From: CAZTQN01 sp964615765
GTDB lineage: Bacteria; Planctomycetota; Phycisphaerae; Phycisphaerales; UBA1924
Reading direction: 5' to 3'
DNA: 64,000 bases
Assembly: GCA_964615765.1 (NCBI GenBank)
Contig: CAZTQN010000002.1
Location: 178,323-242,322, forward strand
Shown here: in pieces, positions 1 through 7,381 of the stretch
Layout: each line of letters begins with the position of its first letter
How positions within the stretch are numbered: position 1 is the stretch's first letter
Position numbers and translations under genes: made by a program
The notes under the pieces: generated by a model
What the model saw: the letters and a program-made list of their open reading frames with translations, nothing else
Told to the model about the DNA's origin: nothing
Databases searched by the model: none

Positions 1-252
1 GACGGTCCCGCTCCCCTCGCCCGTCGGCTTGATCCGCACCCGCGCCACCGCACGCTTGCGACGACCCGTCCCCCACCACCACCCCTTCTTCGACTCCTTC
101 GCGACGCGCTGCTTCCGCTGCATCTGCTGCGGGCGGGCCGTAGTCAGCGGGTTCACCGTCGACAAACCCGTGATCGTCGGCGCCAGCGACGACGGATCCT
201 GGGCGGGATTGAGCGGGTTCGGGTTCGTGCCGGAGAGGTTCAGAGTGGACAT
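1..252 (-). CDS. rpsI: 30S ribosomal protein S9, N-terminal part (cut by window edge)
   Basis: Small-subunit ribosomal protein S9 (uS9), which contacts 16S rRNA and whose C-terminal tail reaches the P-site tRNA. Reading down from the ATG at 252 gives 84 codons that stay open to the window edge. The family start signature is visible near residues 61-84 as GTGRRKRAVARVRIKP followed by TGEGSGTV, so the rest of the gene lies outside. The first 60 or so residues (starting MSTLNLSGTNPNP) are a Pro, Ser, Thr and Asn-rich extension absent from typical S9, which begins only a few residues before GTGRRK. An internal Met at about residue 44 would still leave an extension. It follows rplM by 83 bases on the same strand, the usual rplM-rpsI pair. 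Identification is strong; the exact start is less so. Confidence 0.88.
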   Translation of the reverse strand, partial: MSTLNLSGTNPNPLNPAQDPSSLAPTITGLSTVNPLTTARPQQMQRKQRVAKESKKGWWWGTGRRKRAVARVRIKPTGEGSGTV

Positions 253-335
253 GGGTGTGAGATCAGTTGGCCAGAGTCGGAAATCAGATCAGAAAACGGG
301 CGGGTCTCGACGGGCGGACGCTCGGAACTCAGAAC

Positions 336-776
336 TTACAGTTCCATCTTCACGGGCTGGTTGGACTGGTGCGGGTGCTCGGCCCCCGGGTACACCTTCA
401 GCTTCTTCAGCATGTGCCGCGCCAGCCGGTTCTTCGGCATCATGCGACGCACCGCGTCCTCGATGAGCTGGTCCGGGCGGCGGTCGCGCAGGCTCGCGTA
501 CGACTCTTCCTTCAGCCCGCCCGGGTGCCGGGAATAGCGCTGCTTGAAGTTCTGCTCCGCCTTGTTGCCGGTCATCGCCACTTTCTGGGCGTTGACGACG
601 ACGACATAGTCGCCGCAGTCCACGTGGGGCGTGTACTCCGGGCGGTGCTTGCCCATCAGAACGTTGGCCACGTCGACCGCCAGCCGCCCGAGCGGGATGT
701 CCGTCGCGTCAACGACGCGCCAGGTCTTGCTCGGGACAGTCTGCGGGGTGGCGAGATAAGTTTGGCGGCGAGACAT
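336..776 (-). CDS. rplM: 50S ribosomal protein L13
   Basis: Large-subunit ribosomal protein uL13, an early assembly protein that binds 23S rRNA. The 146-residue product has normal family length. Characteristic stretches are WRVVDATDIPLGRLA near residue 19, the VVNAQKVAMTGNK segment near 60-72, YSRHPGGLK at 81-89 and the closing AEHPHQSNQP near 132-141. A longer open frame runs upstream to 1064, but its extra residues are low-complexity and not L13-like; the ATG at 776 (MSRRQTYL) fits the family. It is first in the pair with rpsI and points away from the CPBP gene, so the 265 bases from 777 to 1041 should hold its promoter; I could not pick out clear -35 and -10 boxes there. Confidence 0.95.
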   Translation of the reverse strand: MSRRQTYLATPQTVPSKTWRVVDATDIPLGRLAVDVANVLMGKHRPEYTPHVDCGDYVVVVNAQKVAMTGNKAEQNFKQRYSRHPGGLKEESYASLRDRRPDQLIEDAVRRMMPKNRLARHMLKKLKVYPGAEHPHQSNQPVKMEL

Positions 777-1041
777 GAACACTCCGAACGTGCGTCGACG
801 AGTCGGCCCACACTGACTGACCGCGCTTTGAGGCGCGGGGCCGTGCAGGGGGGTACGCCGCCTACCGGGCGGGGCGGGCCGACGCGGCGGATCCCATCCG
901 CGTGCGCCGACAAACTTGCCGAAAGGCCCGATCATCCAGACCGGGCGGGTCGAAACGGTACGGATCCACCCGCCGCCAGTCAACCCGCACCCCGCCCCGC
1001 CCGTCTCGCCGCCCCCCGTTCCGCTGGCCGATGATTGTCCG

Positions 1042-2577
1042 ATGCCCGACGTCCCCCCCCACACTCCCTCGCCGAACCCGTACGACCCCCGGACGTCGCC
1101 TCACGCGGCCCCGCGCCGAACCCCGTGGTGGCTGTGGACCTTGCTGGTGGTCCTGATCGGCGCCGTCGTCGTGATGCAGCGGCCCGAGTCGCCGAACCTC
1201 GACGCCCGCCGCACCGCCGCCACCGGCGCCACCGTCCCTGCCCCCGACGACACGCTGGTGCTGGTCGGCAAACTGGGCATCGCCGGCAAGCCGACACTCG
1301 GCCCGAGCGCCCCGATGTTGCAAGGCGTCGCCGACTCGCTCGTCGGGTGGGAGCCCGCCAACCCGATGGGCGGCCCGATCAGTCCGAGCAACCCGCCCAA
1401 GTCGCGGACCACGCCCTTCCCCGCCGCCGACCGCGTCCGCGTCGCCATCATCGCCGCGGAAGTCATCGGCCCCGACGCCGCCCTCGCGCGCCTGGCCCTG
1501 GTCGAATCCGACACGACTCTGACGCCCGACTCCCCCCTTCGCGCCGACATCGCGGCCCTCAAGAACATCTACGCCACGCCCCCGGTCCCCATCGACGACG
1601 CCCAGCGCACCGCCCTCCGCGATCGACACCGCTGGTTCGCCGACCTCGCACTCTCCTTCCCCGACCCCGCCGCCCCCGTCCGCACCAAAGCCCAGCGCGA
1701 TGGCACGCTCATGCTCCTCACCATGACCGGCGGCGTGCTGCTCGCCGGCGCCGGCACGCTCGTCGGGTGCGTGCTCCTGCTCATCGCCGCCATCAACTAC
1801 CGCAAGATGCGCCCGCGCTTCGTCGCGCCGATCCCCGGCTCCGAACCCGCCCTGGGCCCGCCACACTGGGTCTGGCTGGAAACCGTGATCATCTTCGTCG
1901 CCGGCTTCCTCGCCCTCAAACTGATCACCGAAGCCCTCGGGAACGCGTTTCCCCAAGCACCCTGGCTCGGCTTCGCGTCCCTCGCCGGGCAATGGCTCCT
2001 GCTGGCCACCATCTTCTGGCCCTGCGTCCGCGGCGTGCGCTGGCAAGACTGGAAAGCCCAGAGCGGCTGGCACGCGCCCCGCGGCCTGTTCCGCGAGATC
2101 CTCGCCGGCATCGCCGGCTATCTCGCCACCCTCCCCATCTACTTCGCCATGGCCGTCGTCGTCGTCATCCTCATGTACATCCTGGGCCAACTCCAAGGCG
2201 GCGAGCCCCCCGTCCCCGAAGGCAACCGCGTCACCGAGATCATCGGTGGCGGCAGCCCCATCATCATCGGTCTGGTCTTCCTCCTCGCCACCCTCTGGGC
2301 CCCCATCGTCGAAGAGTCCATCTTCCGCGGCGCCCTCTACCGGCACCTCCGCCGCCGCTGGGTCATCCCCCTCGCCGCGATCGCCTCCGCCGGTGCCTTC
2401 GCCGTCATGCACGGCTACGTCATCCAGGGCCTCATCATGGTCGGGACGCTCGGCGTCGCCTTCGCCTTCATCCGCGAGTGGCGCGGCTCGCTCATCCCCT
2501 GCGTCGTCGCCCACATGATCCACAACGGCGTCGTGCTCTCCATTCTCATCATCATCCTCAGCCTCGCCCAGCCCTAG
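1042..2577 (+). CDS. CPBP family intramembrane metalloprotease (CAAX-like)
   Basis: Predicted membrane-embedded protease of the CPBP (ABI, CAAX protease-like) family, 511 residues from the ATG at 1042. The family motifs lie in the last quarter: EESIFRG with the Glu pair at about residues 424-425 and Arg at 429, FAVMH with His at about 457, and HMIHN with His 494 and Asn 495. These correspond to the EExxxR, FxxxH and HxxxN-type catalytic positions. One hydrophobic segment near the N-terminus (WWLWTLLVVLIGAVVVM) is followed by a soluble segment of about 170 residues, then several transmembrane helices. The open frame extends back to an ATG at 916, giving a Pro-rich extension; 1042 is preferred because it brings the first membrane helix close to the start. 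Substrate unknown. It diverges from rplM. Confidence 0.8.
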   Translation: MPDVPPHTPSPNPYDPRTSPHAAPRRTPWWLWTLLVVLIGAVVVMQRPESPNLDARRTAATGATVPAPDDTLVLVGKLGIAGKPTLGPSAPMLQGVADSLVGWEPANPMGGPISPSNPPKSRTTPFPAADRVRVAIIAAEVIGPDAALARLALVESDTTLTPDSPLRADIAALKNIYATPPVPIDDAQRTALRDRHRWFADLALSFPDPAAPVRTKAQRDGTLMLLTMTGGVLLAGAGTLVGCVLLLIAAINYRKMRPRFVAPIPGSEPALGPPHWVWLETVIIFVAGFLALKLITEALGNAFPQAPWLGFASLAGQWLLLATIFWPCVRGVRWQDWKAQSGWHAPRGLFREILAGIAGYLATLPIYFAMAVVVVILMYILGQLQGGEPPVPEGNRVTEIIGGGSPIIIGLVFLLATLWAPIVEESIFRGALYRHLRRRWVIPLAAIASAGAFAVMHGYVIQGLIMVGTLGVAFAFIREWRGSLIPCVVAHMIHNGVVLSILIIILSLAQP

Positions 2578-2598
2578 CCCTGGCCCCAGCCCTAGCCC
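2570..2598 (+). repeat. Short AGCCCT/GGCCCC hexamer repeat over the CPBP stop codon
   Basis: About five hexamer units related to AGCCCT run through the stop codon of the CPBP gene (TAG at 2575-2577) into the following spacer. They are imperfect and short. This could be a smaller relative of the seven-base repeats seen elsewhere in the window, but the period here is six. Confidence 0.4.
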
Positions 2599-2690
2599 GG
2601 CACAAGCCACCCCCGGCCAACTTTGCTGGCCGATCCCCCGTTCCTGCGGTACGGTCCTGCACGGGCGACGGGGGTTGCCAAGGACCAGCG

Positions 2691-3776
2691 ATGTCGTACC
2701 GACTCACCGCCCGGGCCGTCACCGCGCTCTCCCCATTCACCCCGCTCGCCCTCGCCGCCGTCCCGGCGCTCGCCGCGCCCGTCGCCAGCATCACCGCCCC
2801 AACGCCCGCCCGCTGCGTCTGCCCCGGCGACCTGGTGACCATCACCGGCACCTCGCGCGACACCGTCCCCACCGAGTACGCCGGCGACACCCTTGAATAC
2901 TCCACCACCCCCGGCTCCGGGCCCTGGATCACCATCGGCTCCAACCCCGGCACCACGCCCGTCACCAACGGCCCGCTCTACTTCTGGAACACCAACGGCC
3001 TGCCCGCCGGCACCTACTTCCTCCGCCTCACCGTCCGCGGCGCCGCCGCCTCCGCCACCGCACTCACCTCCGTCACCCTCTCCGGCACCGCCAACCCCGC
3101 CCCGCAGTTCCTCGGCTTCTCCCCATTCGAAGCCTTGTCGCAGCGCCTGACGCTGACCGCCAGCGGCGGCGTCTCCTGCGAGGGCATCGTCCTCCCCGCC
3201 ATCCAGTACCGCACGCCGGGCGGCGACTGGACCACCACCGCCATCACGCCCCGCAGTTCCTTCGTCGCCGCCGACATCGACCTCGCCCCGTTCCCCAACG
3301 GCCCGCTCGAAATCCGGGCCGTGGTCCGCAATGTGTGCGGCACGGAACAGATCACCGAATCGCTCATCACCGTCGACCGCCGCCCCGTCACCGCCGCGAT
3401 CTCCGCCCCCGCGCCCGCCGCGTTCATCCGCGGCTTTGCCCCCATCGTCGGCGACGCCCTCAGCCCCACGCTCGAGTCCTGGACGCTCGACTTCGCCGCC
3501 AGCGCCGGGCCCTGGCAAACCATCGCCACCGGCACCACGCCCGTCGCGAACAACTTCCTGGGCCTGTTCGCCGCCAGCTCACTCACGCCCGGCCCGTACA
3601 CGCTCCGCCTCCGAGTCGTCTCCAGCGTCCGCACCCACCCCGGCGGCCCGAACGTCGTCGCCGAGACCTTCCGCACCATCAACGTCGGCTGCCGCGCCGA
3701 CGTCAACCTCGACAACCAGGTCAGCGTGCAGGACGTCTTCGACTTCCTCTCCAACTGGTTCGCGCCGTGCTTCTGA
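2691..3776 (+). CDS. Secreted protein with a single Cys-terminated dockerin repeat
   Basis: Exported 361-residue protein of unknown function. The ATG at 2691 opens a signal peptide (MSYRLTARAVTALSP, then an Ala/Leu core ending in ALAAP). The body reads as three beta-rich, Ig-like or surface-adhesin-like segments with Thr, Pro and Gly-rich strands. The C-terminus is a single dockerin-like repeat: CRADVNLDNQ, VSVQDVFDFL, then NWFAPCF. It has only one of the usual two EF-hand-like halves and ends in Cys-Phe instead of Gly-Cys. A longer open frame upstream is an Arg/Pro-rich shadow of the CPBP gene. No catalytic motif was found. It stands alone, 30 kb from the main dockerin cluster. Confidence 0.75.
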   Translation: MSYRLTARAVTALSPFTPLALAAVPALAAPVASITAPTPARCVCPGDLVTITGTSRDTVPTEYAGDTLEYSTTPGSGPWITIGSNPGTTPVTNGPLYFWNTNGLPAGTYFLRLTVRGAAASATALTSVTLSGTANPAPQFLGFSPFEALSQRLTLTASGGVSCEGIVLPAIQYRTPGGDWTTTAITPRSSFVAADIDLAPFPNGPLEIRAVVRNVCGTEQITESLITVDRRPVTAAISAPAPAAFIRGFAPIVGDALSPTLESWTLDFAASAGPWQTIATGTTPVANNFLGLFAASSLTPGPYTLRLRVVSSVRTHPGGPNVVAETFRTINVGCRADVNLDNQVSVQDVFDFLSNWFAPCF

Positions 3777-3780
3777 AGAG

Positions 3781-3973
3781 AGGCACTGGGCACTAGGCAC
3801 TGGGCACTGGTGGGAGTCGACAGGAAGAGGCACCGGGGACCAGGCACCGGGCACCAGGGAAAGAAGCAGCCACCGTGCCCGCGCTCAAGCATGCTCGGGC
3901 GTGAGTCCCCTTCCAATCGTCGCCGCACCCGTTTTCCTGGTGCCTGGTGCCCGGTGCCTGGTGCCCAGTGCCT
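3781..3973 (+). repeat. Inverted arrays of seven-base repeats (GGGCACT/GGGCACC type)
   Basis: Positions 3781-3810 are heptamers AGGCACT and GGGCACT in alternation, 3827-3868 are AGGCACC and GGGCACC, and 3936-3973 carry the same heptamers on the opposite strand. The two arms face each other across about 70 bases, so single strands could fold into a long hairpin. The array fills most of the gap between the dockerin gene and the MBL hydrolase gene. I see no T tract, so it is not a simple terminator. The same heptamer type recurs at 42531-42561. Confidence 0.75.
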
Positions 3974-3997
3974 CTCCCCCCACCCTAACCTCCCGCC

Positions 3998-4861
3998 ATG
4001 CGTCTGCTGTTCCTCGGCACGGGCACTTCCGCCGGCGTGCCCGCCATCGGGTGCGACTGCTCTGTCTGCACCAGCCCGGACCCGCGCGACCAGCGTCTTC
4101 GCACCAGCGCCGCCGTCGTCTTCACCGACCCATTGGGGCGTGAACGCACCATCTTGATCGACGCCTCGCCGGACCTGCGCCAGCAGGCCCTCCGCGCCGG
4201 CCTGAAGCGCTGCGACGCCGTGCTGTTCACGCACAACCACGTCGACCACACCTTCGGCCTCGACGAAGTCCGCCGCTTCAACGTCGTCCAGAAAGGCCCC
4301 GTCGACGTCTACGCCGAACCGCACACGATGGAGCACCTCCGCCGCGTCTATCAGCACGTCTTCGACCGGCACAACAACGTCAACGACTCCTTCGTCGCCA
4401 CGCTCATCCCGCACCTGATCGAACCCGACACCCCGATCGAACTCTTCGGCCTGCGCATCACGCCCATCCGCCTGCTCCACGGCCGCCTGCCCATCCTCGG
4501 CTTCCGCTTCGACCGCGCCGCGCCCGCCGCCTTCACGCCCCCCGGCAACCCCGCGCCCGACCACGCCCACGTGCTCCCCTTCGCCTGGTGCACCGACGTC
4601 TCGGCGATCCCGCCCGAATCCTGGCGCCACCTCCGCGGCCTCTCGACGCTCGTGCTCGACGCCCTCCGCCGCCGCCACCACCCAACCCACTTCACCCTCG
4701 ACCAGGCCCTCCGCGTCGCCGAGCAGTGCACCCCGCGCACGACCTACTTCATCCACATCGCCCACGATCTCGCGCACGCCGAGGTCGACGCGGAACTGCC
4801 GGAGAACATTCACTTGGCGTATGACGGGTTGGAACTGGCCGCGCCGTTTTCGCGTGGCTAG
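3998..4861 (+). CDS. MBL-fold metallo-hydrolase (PhnP/RNase Z-like)
   Basis: Predicted cytoplasmic metal-dependent hydrolase of the metallo-beta-lactamase fold, 287 residues. The N-terminus GTGTSAGVPAIGCDC followed by SVC is the Cys-containing start typical of PhnP and related phosphodiesterases. The metal-binding signature HNHVDH lies near residues 78-83, in the context FTHNHVDHTFGLDEVR. Further His and Asp ligands are likely at the later LLHGRLP, WCTDVSAIP and LDALRRRHHPTHF segments. The open frame starts directly at MRLLFLGTGT, which fits the family start exactly. Likely a cyclic-phosphodiester or phosphodiester hydrolase by homology; the true substrate cannot be told from sequence. No phn genes are nearby. 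Confidence 0.85.
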   Translation: MRLLFLGTGTSAGVPAIGCDCSVCTSPDPRDQRLRTSAAVVFTDPLGRERTILIDASPDLRQQALRAGLKRCDAVLFTHNHVDHTFGLDEVRRFNVVQKGPVDVYAEPHTMEHLRRVYQHVFDRHNNVNDSFVATLIPHLIEPDTPIELFGLRITPIRLLHGRLPILGFRFDRAAPAAFTPPGNPAPDHAHVLPFAWCTDVSAIPPESWRHLRGLSTLVLDALRRRHHPTHFTLDQALRVAEQCTPRTTYFIHIAHDLAHAEVDAELPENIHLAYDGLELAAPFSRG

Positions 4862-4907
4862 ATCCCGCGCCGAAGGCCCGGTGATCACGCTTCTCGCGAG
4901 CCAGAAC

Positions 4908-5216
4908 TCATCTCGCATCACTCGCAGACGCGCCGCTCAGCCCATACCAAACGCTGCCACTCAGAAGAGTCACGAACCCGGCGAGGCCGATGGCCTGAAA
5001 CACGGTGCCGATGATCCAGACTCTGCGCTCAACCGCAAACGGCTTGCTGCCCCAGCGAAACATGTACCCTTCCGCGCCCCAGTCCGGGTGCCCGCCCTGT
5101 AGCGTGGCGCAAGCAATACACGCCACGATCATCACCAGCCCCACGCGGCACAACCACTTGCAGCGCGACAATGCTGCTTGAGTCACGTGAACGACCTCCC
5201 CATTCTCCGCGAGCAC
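4908..5216 (-). CDS. Small membrane protein of unknown function
   Basis: Open frame of 102 residues with two hydrophobic segments, CRVGLVMIVACIACATL near residue 24 and VWIIGTVFQAIGLAGFVTLL near 66, which would form a hairpin of two membrane helices. I do not recognise a family. It lies 53 bases downstream of a similar small membrane ORF on the same strand, so the two may be cotranscribed. Codon use is less GC-rich at third positions than in the surrounding genes. Either gene could be spurious, but the membrane segments make coding plausible. Confidence 0.5.
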   Translation of the reverse strand: MLAENGEVVHVTQAALSRCKWLCRVGLVMIVACIACATLQGGHPDWGAEGYMFRWGSKPFAVERRVWIIGTVFQAIGLAGFVTLLSGSVWYGLSGASASDAR

Positions 5217-5269
5217 CTCGCCGCGGCGAGCGGCCGCCGACGCAGGCTACACAGCGCAGAGCACCGCCC

Positions 5270-5557
5270 TCACCCGCGCGCTCGAACCGCCGCCACAACC
5301 CAACTACAAACAAACACGATGAACACGATCACCGGGGCCACGCGATGAATGCGCTGCTCTCGCGAAGCTCGACGCCATGCGTCCATGCAGCAAGCCGCGG
5401 CGAGCCCGATTGCGAACGGAAACGTCACGAACCACTCATCGCTGGACGTCGTTAGAATCCACGCGAACCCGCCAACGGTGAGCAGCACCGCCAGGCCGAG
5501 CTGCGGCGCAATCTGCTCAGCCACGTCCGCCTCCGGCCCTGCGCGCATCCACCCCAC
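5270..5557 (-). CDS. Small membrane protein of unknown function
   Basis: Open frame of 95 residues with about three hydrophobic stretches (LGLAVLLTVGGFAWILTT, WFVTFPFAIGLAAACC and VAPVIVFIVFVCSWVVAAV) and a short Arg-rich loop between the last two. No family is recognised. It is the upstream partner of the 102-residue membrane ORF and lies 67 bases below the alr stop codon on the same strand, so it could be the tail of an alr transcript. Confidence 0.5.
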   Translation of the reverse strand: MGWMRAGPEADVAEQIAPQLGLAVLLTVGGFAWILTTSSDEWFVTFPFAIGLAAACCMDAWRRASREQRIHRVAPVIVFIVFVCSWVVAAVRARG

Positions 5558-5624
5558 TTCTCCTCACCTGTACGCACGCAGTTCGGAACGGGTGCCCCCA
5601 GCAAAGCTGCGGCGGGCACTCCGC

Positions 5625-7166
5625 TTACCGCGCCACCGCCGCACTCCCCAGCCCCCCGCCCGCCCCGCCCGTCTTCGTCGTCACCGTCGGCCCCGCCCCC
5701 CCCGCCCCTCCAGCCGGGAACCGCACCGGCTGCGCCGATTCCGGCTGCGACGCCGGCAGGCGGTACACCCGCTCCACGCGCGGGCTGATGCGGCACAGCA
5801 GTTCGTGCGTAATGCTCCCCGCCTCCGCCGCCAGCCGCGGCAAGTAATTCGGCGCCCCGCGCACACGCCCGTACAACTCCACCTCCGCCAGCACGTGCTC
5901 GTTCCCCGCGTGCGCGCTCGGCGCCGGCCGCAGGTACACCTCCGGCACGTCCGTCACGTCCACCGTGATCTGGTCCATGCTCACGCGCCCGACGACCGGC
6001 GCGTACACCATCTTCATCGCGCTCGCCTTGTCGCCCGGCGTTTCATCCTCGCCCGCGCGGCGGTCCCACGCGCGTCCCGTCAGCCCGACCCACCCCGGCC
6101 CGCCGCCGCCTTGGCCGCCCAGATGCCGCGGGTACCCGTCCGCATATCCCACCGGCACCAGCGCGATCTTCGTGCTCCGCCCGTCGGCCCGGTGCGGCGC
6201 CCGCCACGTCGACCCATACCCGACCGACCACCCCGCCGGGATCTCCGCGACATGCACGATCCCGCTGGTCCACCGCACGCTCGGCTCGAGCGACCGCGCC
6301 TGGGCCGCGAACTCGAACCCGTCCGTCCCTTCCCCATCCTCCAGCAAATATCCCAGCAGCGACTGCCCGCACCGCACCATCGACCCGTGCAGCGCCTTGG
6401 ACCGGAACGTCGCCACGCTGTTCGCCGCGTGCAGCGCGATGTCCTGCTGCGGCCGCGTCGACCCCCCCGACCCCGGCCCCAGCGCCGTCGCGCCGATCGG
6501 GATCCGCGTCGGCCCGGACGCCAGCGCCGACTTGATCGCCGGCTTCACATGCTCCACCGTCTCGCGGAACAGGCGCGCCTGCTCCCGCGTGAACGCGTCG
6601 TCGCTCCCCGGCGAGGCGAAGTGCGTCATCATCCCAGCCAGGCGCAGCATCGGCGCCGCCAGCACGCGCTCTACCAGCCGCCCCGCGAGCGGCGGCGTCA
6701 CGCCCCCGCGCGCCAGGCCCGTGTCGATCTGCACGTGCGCCGGCAGCGGCACGCCTAAGCGCGACGCAGTCTCGCTCAGCGCTGTCAACTGGTCCGCCCC
6801 GTGCACCGTCACGTGCACCCGCCCGCTCGCCGCGTGCCGGTACAGCGGGTCCTGCCGATCGATCGAGAAGATGGGCATCAGCACCAGGATCGGCACGCTG
6901 GCGACGGCTTCCGCCAGCGCCCGCGCCTCTTCCAGCGTGTACACGCTGAACGCGTCCACCCCCGCCGCCGCCAGGCGCTTGCCCACCCGGGCCGCCCCCA
7001 CGCCGTACCCGTCCTGCTTCAGCACCGCGCACACGCTGACGCCCGAACGCCGGCTTCCCGGGCTCGCCGGGCCCGCGGCGGGGGCGTCGGCGCCCACAAC
7101 CTCCCGCAGCACCCGGAGATTCCGCTCGATCGCGGCAAGGTCAATGTCCAGTCGGCTCGTCGGCAC
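5625..7166 (-). CDS. alr: Alanine racemase
   Basis: PLP-dependent enzyme that interconverts L- and D-alanine, supplying D-alanine for peptidoglycan. The PLP lysine is Lys50 in CAVLKQDGYGVG, the counterpart of AVVKANAYGHG. The opposing catalytic tyrosine is about Tyr317 in SVGYGSTW. Other family marks are HVQIDTGLARGGV, MMTHFASPG, VGYADGYPR, GRVSMDQITVDV and SITHELLCRISPRV near the end. At 513 residues it is well over the usual 360-400. The extra length is in Gly/Ser/Pro-rich insertions near 26-42, 225-240 and 350-385 and in a disordered tail. Peptidoglycan was once thought absent in planctomycetes, so an intact alr is worth noting. It diverges from the helicase gene with 215 bases between the starts. 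Confidence 0.92.
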   Translation of the reverse strand: MPTSRLDIDLAAIERNLRVLREVVGADAPAAGPASPGSRRSGVSVCAVLKQDGYGVGAARVGKRLAAAGVDAFSVYTLEEARALAEAVASVPILVLMPIFSIDRQDPLYRHAASGRVHVTVHGADQLTALSETASRLGVPLPAHVQIDTGLARGGVTPPLAGRLVERVLAAPMLRLAGMMTHFASPGSDDAFTREQARLFRETVEHVKPAIKSALASGPTRIPIGATALGPGSGGSTRPQQDIALHAANSVATFRSKALHGSMVRCGQSLLGYLLEDGEGTDGFEFAAQARSLEPSVRWTSGIVHVAEIPAGWSVGYGSTWRAPHRADGRSTKIALVPVGYADGYPRHLGGQGGGGPGWVGLTGRAWDRRAGEDETPGDKASAMKMVYAPVVGRVSMDQITVDVTDVPEVYLRPAPSAHAGNEHVLAEVELYGRVRGAPNYLPRLAAEAGSITHELLCRISPRVERVYRLPASQPESAQPVRFPAGGAGGAGPTVTTKTGGAGGGLGSAAVAR

Positions 7167-7381
7167 GTCAGTCGTTCCTGGTGGTCGCTCTTGCCCCGCT
7201 CGGACAGGCTGTACGCACGCCCGCCGCCCGCGGCCAAGATGCCTGCTTGTATCGACGGGCAGCGGACACTACGATCAACCTTCATTCTTCCTCGCCCAAG
7301 CCGTGGACCATTCCCACCGCCCGGGCCTGCGAGGATCCCCAGAACGGGATCATTCCCCTCACCCCTGAGATTTCTTCTTCG

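Noticed and set aside
862..2610. Long minus-strand open frame opposite the CPBP gene
   Set aside because: It is Asp/Glu/Gly-rich with no domain features, as expected for the antisense of a high-GC gene, and the CPBP motifs are on the plus strand. Similar long antisense frames at 11514-14132, 14688-17222, 52445-54493 and 58096-60339 are rejected for the same reason.
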